Assembly (NCBI GenBank): GCA_038246785.1
Contig: JBBRVP010000012.1
Span: 13,876 to 77,875, forward strand
Direction of reading: 5' to 3'
From: JBBRVP01 sp038246785
Lineage (GTDB): Bacteria; Actinomycetota; Actinomycetes; Jiangellales; Jiangellaceae
Length of the DNA: 64,000 nucleotides
Positions 60,189 to 64,000 of this stretch are shown here, one piece after another. The notes under the pieces were generated by a model. The model was not told the origin of the DNA. It worked only from the letters and a program-made list of their open reading frames with translations, and did not search any database. Positions within the stretch are counted from its first letter, which is position 1. Every line of letters begins with the position of its first letter. The position numbers and the translations under genes are program-made.

Positions 60189-60755
60189 CTACAGGTAGCG
60201 CAGCGGGTCGAACTCCTCGATCGGGATGATCCGCACCCGCGGCAGCAGCTCGTTGAATGCCGCCGCGTCGTCCTCGAGGTCGTAGGTCGCCAGCCCCTGC
60301 CCCGCCAGCGCCGCGAATCCGGCGTTGACGTACTCCCGGAACCCCAGCACCCCGACCCGGCGATCCCCGTCGAGCAGCGCCTGCACCTGCGGCAGGAAGT
60401 CGCCGTCGTGGCTGGCGAGCAGGACGTCGCCGGGCCGGTCGCGCAGCGCGTCCAGCGTGCGCTGGATCCCGATGTCGACGACCTTCTCGTCGAAGGCCCC
60501 CGACAGCGGGATCGGCCGGTAGTCCATGGCCAGCAGGGCCTGCACGAACGACCCGGGCATCAAGCCGGAGCTGGCGTTGAGGAAGAACAGCCCGCGCACC
60601 GGCCGGCCCCACTGCTGCTCGGCGAAGGTGCGGATCCGCTCCCAGCGCGGTCGCTCGTCGCGTCCCGGCCGCCGGCCGAGGACGTTGCCGAGGGTGGCGT
60701 CGATGTTCTCGCCGTCGACGAGCAGGTACGTGAAGGAGCCGACCTCCGGGTCCAC
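60189..60755 (-). CDS. NYN-domain protein between smpB and ssrA
   Basis: 188 residues of the NYN/PIN-like nuclease fold: FTYLLVDGENIDATLGN at the N-terminus, DIGIQRTLDAL and VLLASHDGDFLPQVQALLDG in the middle. The acidic residues of VDGEN, VDIGI and SHDGDF are those that coordinate metal in this family, so it is probably an active RNase. GTG 60755 is six bases after a TAGGGT box. It lies between smpB and ssrA on the same strand. Its substrate is unknown. Confidence 0.88.
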   Translation of the reverse strand: MDPEVGSFTYLLVDGENIDATLGNVLGRRPGRDERPRWERIRTFAEQQWGRPVRGLFFLNASSGLMPGSFVQALLAMDYRPIPLSGAFDEKVVDIGIQRTLDALRDRPGDVLLASHDGDFLPQVQALLDGDRRVGVLGFREYVNAGFAALAGQGLATYDLEDDAAAFNELLPRVRIIPIEEFDPLRYL

Positions 60756-60761
60756 GCCCGG

Positions 60762-60767
60762 ACCCTA
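60762..60767 (-). promoter_or_regulatory. Probable -10 box of leaderless NYN gene
   Basis: TAGGGT on the minus strand, six bases before GTG 60755. Confidence 0.5.
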
Positions 60768-60771
60768 GTGC

Positions 60772-61245
60772 TCAGGTCTCCCGGCCGCGCGAACGCAGCG
60801 CCCGCTGGGCCTCGCGGTCGGCTTGCCGCTCGGCGAGGGCCTGCCGCTTGTCGTAGGTCTTCTTGCCGCGGGCGAGGGCGACCTCCACCTTCGCGTACCC
60901 GTCCTTGAAGTACAGCGAGAGCGGTACGAGGGTCAGGCCGCGCTCCTGGGTCTTGCCGGCCAACCGCCGGATCTCGTCCTTGCGCAGCAACAACTTGCGG
61001 CTGCGCCGGGGCTCGTGGTTGGTCCAGGTGCCCTCGGTGTACTGGGGGATGTGAACGTTGCGCAGCCACACCTCCCCGCCGGACACCTCGGCGAAGCCGT
61101 CGACGAGGGAGGCCCGCCCGGCGCGCAGCGACTTGACCTCCGTACCGGTCAGCACCAGGCCGGCCTCGACGATGTCCTCGATCGAGTAGTCGTGGCGGGC
61201 CTTGCGGTTCTGGGCGATCACTGTGCGCCCGCGTTCTCGTGCCAC
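60772..61245 (-). CDS. smpB: SsrA-binding protein SmpB
   Basis: 157 residues. IAQNRKARHDYSIEDIVEAGLVLTGTEVKSLRAGRASLVDGFAEV and the conserved PLSLYFKDGYAKVEVALARGKKTYDKRQALAERQADREAQRAL tail are diagnostic. It binds tmRNA and places it in the A site of stalled ribosomes. GAGGAG lies upstream of the GTG start. Upstream is an unrelated divergent acyl-CoA dehydrogenase, not the prfB-ftsEX context common in actinomycetes. Confidence 0.96.
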   Translation of the reverse strand: MARERGRTVIAQNRKARHDYSIEDIVEAGLVLTGTEVKSLRAGRASLVDGFAEVSGGEVWLRNVHIPQYTEGTWTNHEPRRSRKLLLRKDEIRRLAGKTQERGLTLVPLSLYFKDGYAKVEVALARGKKTYDKRQALAERQADREAQRALRSRGRET

Positions 61246-61304
61246 GGCTCCTCACCAGCTCGCGTACCGACCCGTCACGGTAGCCGACAGGCCCTACCGG
61301 CGAG

Positions 61305-61310
61305 TAACAT
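61305..61310 (+). promoter_or_regulatory. Possible -10 box of acyl-CoA dehydrogenase gene
   Basis: TAACAT 40 bases before ATG 61351, in the divergent region with smpB; GGAGAG serves as ribosome-binding site. Confidence 0.4.
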
Positions 61311-61350
61311 CGGGGCAACACCAGCCGTCGGACCGGACCGGAGAGTCATC

Positions 61351-63306
61351 ATGTCGCAGACAGGGCAGGTTACCGAGCGCGAGGCCAGGCAGGTCGCCGA
61401 GGCCGCGCGTGAGCAGGACTGGTCGAAGCCGTCGTTCGCCAAGGGGCTCTACCTCGGCTCCTTCGACCTCGACCTCATCCGGCCGTTGCCGGCCATCGAC
61501 CCCGAAGTGGAGACGCGCGGCGACGCGTTCCTCGAGCGGCTCGAGCAGTTCTGCCGCGAGGAGATCGACGGCGCCGTGATCGAGCGCGAGTCGAAGATCC
61601 CCGACGAGGTGGTCAAGGGGTTGGCCGACCTCGGCGCGTTCGGCATGAAGATCCCCGTGGCCTACGGCGGGCTCGGCCTCGGCCAGGTCCACTACAACCG
61701 CGCCCTCATGCTCGTCGGCGCCGCCAGCCCGGCGCTCGGCGCGCTGCTGTCGGCGCACCAGTCGATCGGCGTCCCCGAGCCGCTCAAGCTCGCCGGCACC
61801 GACGAGCAGAAGGCGCGCTTCCTCCCCCGCTGCGCCCGCGGCGCGATCACCGCCTTCCTGCTCACCGAGCCCGACGTGGGCTCGGACCCGGCACGGCTGC
61901 ACAGCACCGCGGTCGCCGACGGCGACGACTACGTCCTCGACGGCGTGAAGCTGTGGACCACCAACGGAGTCGTCTCCGAGCTGCTCGTCGTCATGGCGCG
62001 CGTGCCCAGGCCCGGCGAGCCGGGAGGGCGGGAGGGCCAGCGCGGCGGCATCTCGGCGTTCGTCGTCGAGGCCGACTCCCCCGGCATCACCGTCGAGCGG
62101 CGCAACCGCTTCATGGGCCTGCGTGGCATCGAGAACGGCGTCACCCGGCTGCAGGGCGTCCGGGTGCCCAAGGAGAACCTCATCGGCCGTGAGGGCGACG
62201 GCCTCAAGATCGCGCTGGCGACGCTCAACACCGGCCGGCTGTCGATCCCCGCGATGTGCGCCGGCGCGACCAAGTGGAGCCTCAAGATCGCTCGCGAGTG
62301 GTCCGCGGAGCGTGTGCAGTGGGGCCGGCCGGTGGGCCGGCACGCCGCGGTCGCGCACAAGATCGCCTACATCGCCGCCACGGCGTACGCGCAGGAGGCA
62401 GTGGTCGACCTGTCCGCCCGGCTCGCCGACGACGGCCGCAACGACATCCGCATCGAGGCCGCGCTGGCGAAGCTGTGGTCCAGCGAGACCGCGTGCATCG
62501 TCGCCGACGAGCTCGTGCAGATCCGCGGCGGCCGTGGCTACGAGACCGCCGACAGCCTGCGCACCCGCGGCGAGCGCGCCGTGGCCGCCGAGCAGGTGCT
62601 CCGTGACCTGCGGATCAACCGGATCTTCGAGGGCTCGACGGAGATCATGCACCTGCTGATCGCCCGCGAGGCGGTCGACGCCCACCTGCAGGCCGCCGGC
62701 GACGTCATCGACCCCGACGTCGACCTCAAGGGCAAGGCCAAGGCCGCCGGGCGGGCCGGCGTGTTCTACGCCGGCTGGCTGCCCAAGCTCGTGGCCGGGA
62801 GGGGCATGATGCCGGGCTCGTACGCCGACGTGGGCCCGCTCGCTTCGCACATCCGGTACGTCGAGCGCGCGTCGCGGCGACTGGCCCGCTCGACGTTCTA
62901 CGGGATGGCCCGCTGGCAGGGCGGCCTGGAGCACAAGCAGGGCTTCCTGGGGCGGATCGTCGACATCGGCGCCGAGCTGTTCGCGATGGCGGCGACCATC
63001 GTCCGCGCTGAGGCCGACCTGCGGCGCGGCGACATCGACGGCGACAGCCCGATCGAGCTGGCGGACGCGTTCTGCCGGCAGGCCCGGCTGCGGGCCGACG
63101 GCCTGTTCTCCTCGCTGTGGCGCAACACCGACTCCAACGACGAGCGGCTGGCCAAGGACGTGCTCACCGGCCGCTACACGTGGGCGGAGGCTGGCGTCGT
63201 CGACCCCAGCGAGGGCACCGGGCCGTGGATCGCCTCGGTCGAGCCGCCGGCCGAACCCCTGGAGAACGTCGCCCGGCGCTTCCTGCCGTCGACGCGCGAG
63301 GGGTAG
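61351..63306 (+). CDS. Acyl-CoA dehydrogenase
   Basis: 651 residues, longer than the usual 380-400 because of a C-terminal extension of about 190 residues after the core. Motifs: KIPVAYGGLGLGQVHYNRALMLVGAASPALGALLSAHQSIGVPEPLKLAGTDEQKARFLP, AFLLTEPDVGSDPARLHSTAV, LWTTNG, and the end of the core INRIFEGSTEIMHLLIAREAVD with the likely catalytic glutamate. FAD-dependent; oxidises acyl-CoA. The length fits the VLCAD-like class of actinomycete acyl-CoA dehydrogenases. ATG 61351 has GGAGAG upstream. Confidence 0.92.
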   Translation: MSQTGQVTEREARQVAEAAREQDWSKPSFAKGLYLGSFDLDLIRPLPAIDPEVETRGDAFLERLEQFCREEIDGAVIERESKIPDEVVKGLADLGAFGMKIPVAYGGLGLGQVHYNRALMLVGAASPALGALLSAHQSIGVPEPLKLAGTDEQKARFLPRCARGAITAFLLTEPDVGSDPARLHSTAVADGDDYVLDGVKLWTTNGVVSELLVVMARVPRPGEPGGREGQRGGISAFVVEADSPGITVERRNRFMGLRGIENGVTRLQGVRVPKENLIGREGDGLKIALATLNTGRLSIPAMCAGATKWSLKIAREWSAERVQWGRPVGRHAAVAHKIAYIAATAYAQEAVVDLSARLADDGRNDIRIEAALAKLWSSETACIVADELVQIRGGRGYETADSLRTRGERAVAAEQVLRDLRINRIFEGSTEIMHLLIAREAVDAHLQAAGDVIDPDVDLKGKAKAAGRAGVFYAGWLPKLVAGRGMMPGSYADVGPLASHIRYVERASRRLARSTFYGMARWQGGLEHKQGFLGRIVDIGAELFAMAATIVRAEADLRRGDIDGDSPIELADAFCRQARLRADGLFSSLWRNTDSNDERLAKDVLTGRYTWAEAGVVDPSEGTGPWIASVEPPAEPLENVARRFLPSTREG

Positions 63307-63375
63307 CCGGCTTCGAGGTCGGGGCATTCACCGACCGCTCCGGACTCGCGCCGGGGTTGTGTCCGGGGGTGCTCG

Positions 63376-63381
63376 TACGGT
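63376..63381 (+). promoter_or_regulatory. Probable -10 box of leaderless DUF222 gene
   Basis: TACGGT, six bases before ATG 63388. Confidence 0.45.
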
Positions 63382-63387
63382 CGTGGC

Positions 63388-63888
63388 ATGTCGCCGATCG
63401 ACCCGTTCCCGCCGCAGCATCCGGTGCTGGCGTGTGTGGCGGCGATCGAGGTCGCGGCGCGGGAGCTGGTGGATGCGCCGGCGTGGGGGTTGCCCGACGC
63501 GGACCTGCGAGCGGCCGTCGAGGGCCTGGAGGCGGCGCGGCGCCGGCAGGACGCGGCGCTGCTGAGTCTGATGCGCGAGCTGGACAGTCGGGGGGCGGCC
63601 GTCGAGGTGGGCGCGGCGGACACCGCGGCCTGGCTGCGGCACCGGCTGGGGATGGCGCCGGGGGCGGCCCGGGCGCGGGTGCGGCTGGCGGCGGCCAGCG
63701 GGCCGGGCGATGAGCTGGAGCCGGTGCGGGCGGCATTGTCCGACGCGGAGATCACCGTCGAGCACGGCGCGGTGATCGAGCGGGCGCTGGGCCGGCTGCC
63801 CTCGACGGTGTCGGTCGAGGACCGCGGGCGCGGGCGGGATCTGCTGCTGGAGCAGGCGCGGAGCTTGTCAAGTTATCTGTGTAAGTGA
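63388..63888 (+). pseudogene. DUF222/13E12-type gene truncated by an IS256-family element
   Basis: The 5' 158 or so residues match DUF222 N-terminal regions of 13E12-type proteins: LACVAAIEVAARELVDAP, then RRRQDAALLSLMRELDSRG, AAWLRHRLGMAPGAARARVRLA and LSDAEITVEHGAVIERALGRLP. After EQAR the sequence changes to SLSSYLCK and stops, where the insertion element begins near 63863. The usual HNH nuclease half is absent in this window. A TACGGT box lies six bases before the ATG. Confidence 0.85.
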
Positions 63889-64000
63889 TCTGGGTCACAG
63901 GGTGGGCTAGAGGTGTGGGTTGACTCGGTCGGGATAGACGAGGGCGAGCTCGCTGAGGGCGGCGTTCCAGCCTTGGGTGACGGCGCCTTCGACGAGCCGG
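63863..64000 (-). mobile_element. End of an IS256-family insertion sequence (runs off the window)
   Basis: The sequence switches from DUF222 coding to one carrying, on the minus strand, a transposase C-terminus. The outer end of the element (near 63863, reading TTGTCAAGTTATCTGTG) is inside the window and the other end is not, so target duplications cannot be checked. Confidence 0.75.
63907..64000 (-). CDS. IS256-family (mutator type) transposase, C-terminal fragment
   Basis: Read on the minus strand: RLVEGAVTQGWNAALSELAL then VYPDRVNPHL and TAG at 63907. The W-x-x-AL-x-x-LAL-x-(Y/F)-P-x-R closing pattern is typical of IS256-type transposases. The rest of the gene lies beyond base 64000. Confidence 0.75.
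   Translation of the reverse strand, partial: RLVEGAVTQGWNAALSELALVYPDRVNPHL

Overview
The window is very GC-rich chromosomal DNA from an actinomycete. Three kinds of evidence point there. Several genes belong to families typical of actinobacteria: CysM/CysO/Mec cysteine synthesis, DUF2017, DUF3039, an F420-type luciferase-like oxidoreductase and a LAL-type LuxR regulator. The tmRNA carries a mycobacterium-like tag, ADSKRTDFALAA. Many genes also start directly after a TAnnnT box, as leaderless actinobacterial genes do. I cannot name the genus.

Left part (1-11.2 kb). A conserved housekeeping block on the minus strand runs clpS, DUF2017, mec, cysO, cysM, then murI, an MBL-fold hydrolase, a META-type lipoprotein, rph and rdgB (cut by the left edge). 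An AbiEi/DUF559-type gene flanked by palindromes sits inside it between cysM and murI, in the opposite orientation. NAD salvage follows (pncB, an unknown gene, pncA), then a 50-residue membrane protein behind a stress-sigma-like promoter.

Tyrosine catabolism and carbohydrate genes (11.2-21.8 kb). hmgA diverges from an unknown gene that overlaps fahA; hppD and a divergent Lrp regulator lie 5 kb further on. No maleylacetoacetate isomerase is visible, so the unknown gene is of interest. Between them lie a membrane protein, a GH1 glycosidase, a CPA1 antiporter and a secreted phosphatase made of two tandem HAD domains.

Central metabolism (22-43.2 kb). An AceE-like E1 diverges from a soluble transhydrogenase. 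Next come a fasciclin remnant, thioredoxin, an MBL hydrolase, sulfite oxidase, DUF3039 and YqgE. A tightly overlapping operon encodes a GltD-like flavoprotein, pyruvate:ferredoxin oxidoreductase and a dihydroorotate-dehydrogenase-like protein. After these come a VanZ-like protein, a LAL regulator, YceI, NAD-malic enzyme and a PfkB kinase. Three enzymes of the pyruvate node therefore lie within about 20 kb.

Envelope and stress genes (43.2-56.3 kb). Two divergent secreted cell-wall proteins (a DD-peptidase-like protein with peptidoglycan-binding repeats, and a SpoIID-M23-peptidoglycan-binding fusion) are followed by a DEAD-box helicase, lipoproteins, an LLM oxidoreductase, a large secreted metzincin-like protein and an alanine-dehydrogenase-like protein. 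A fluoride riboswitch then precedes a UspA protein and two FluC channel subunits.

Right part (56.3-64 kb). A GAF regulator, aldehyde dehydrogenase and DUF779 form an aldehyde-oxidation unit; the regulator seems to have a one-base frameshift near its end. The trans-translation locus (ssrA and smpB with a NYN nuclease gene between them) is followed by an acyl-CoA dehydrogenase. At the edge is a DUF222 gene interrupted by an IS256-family element that runs off the window.
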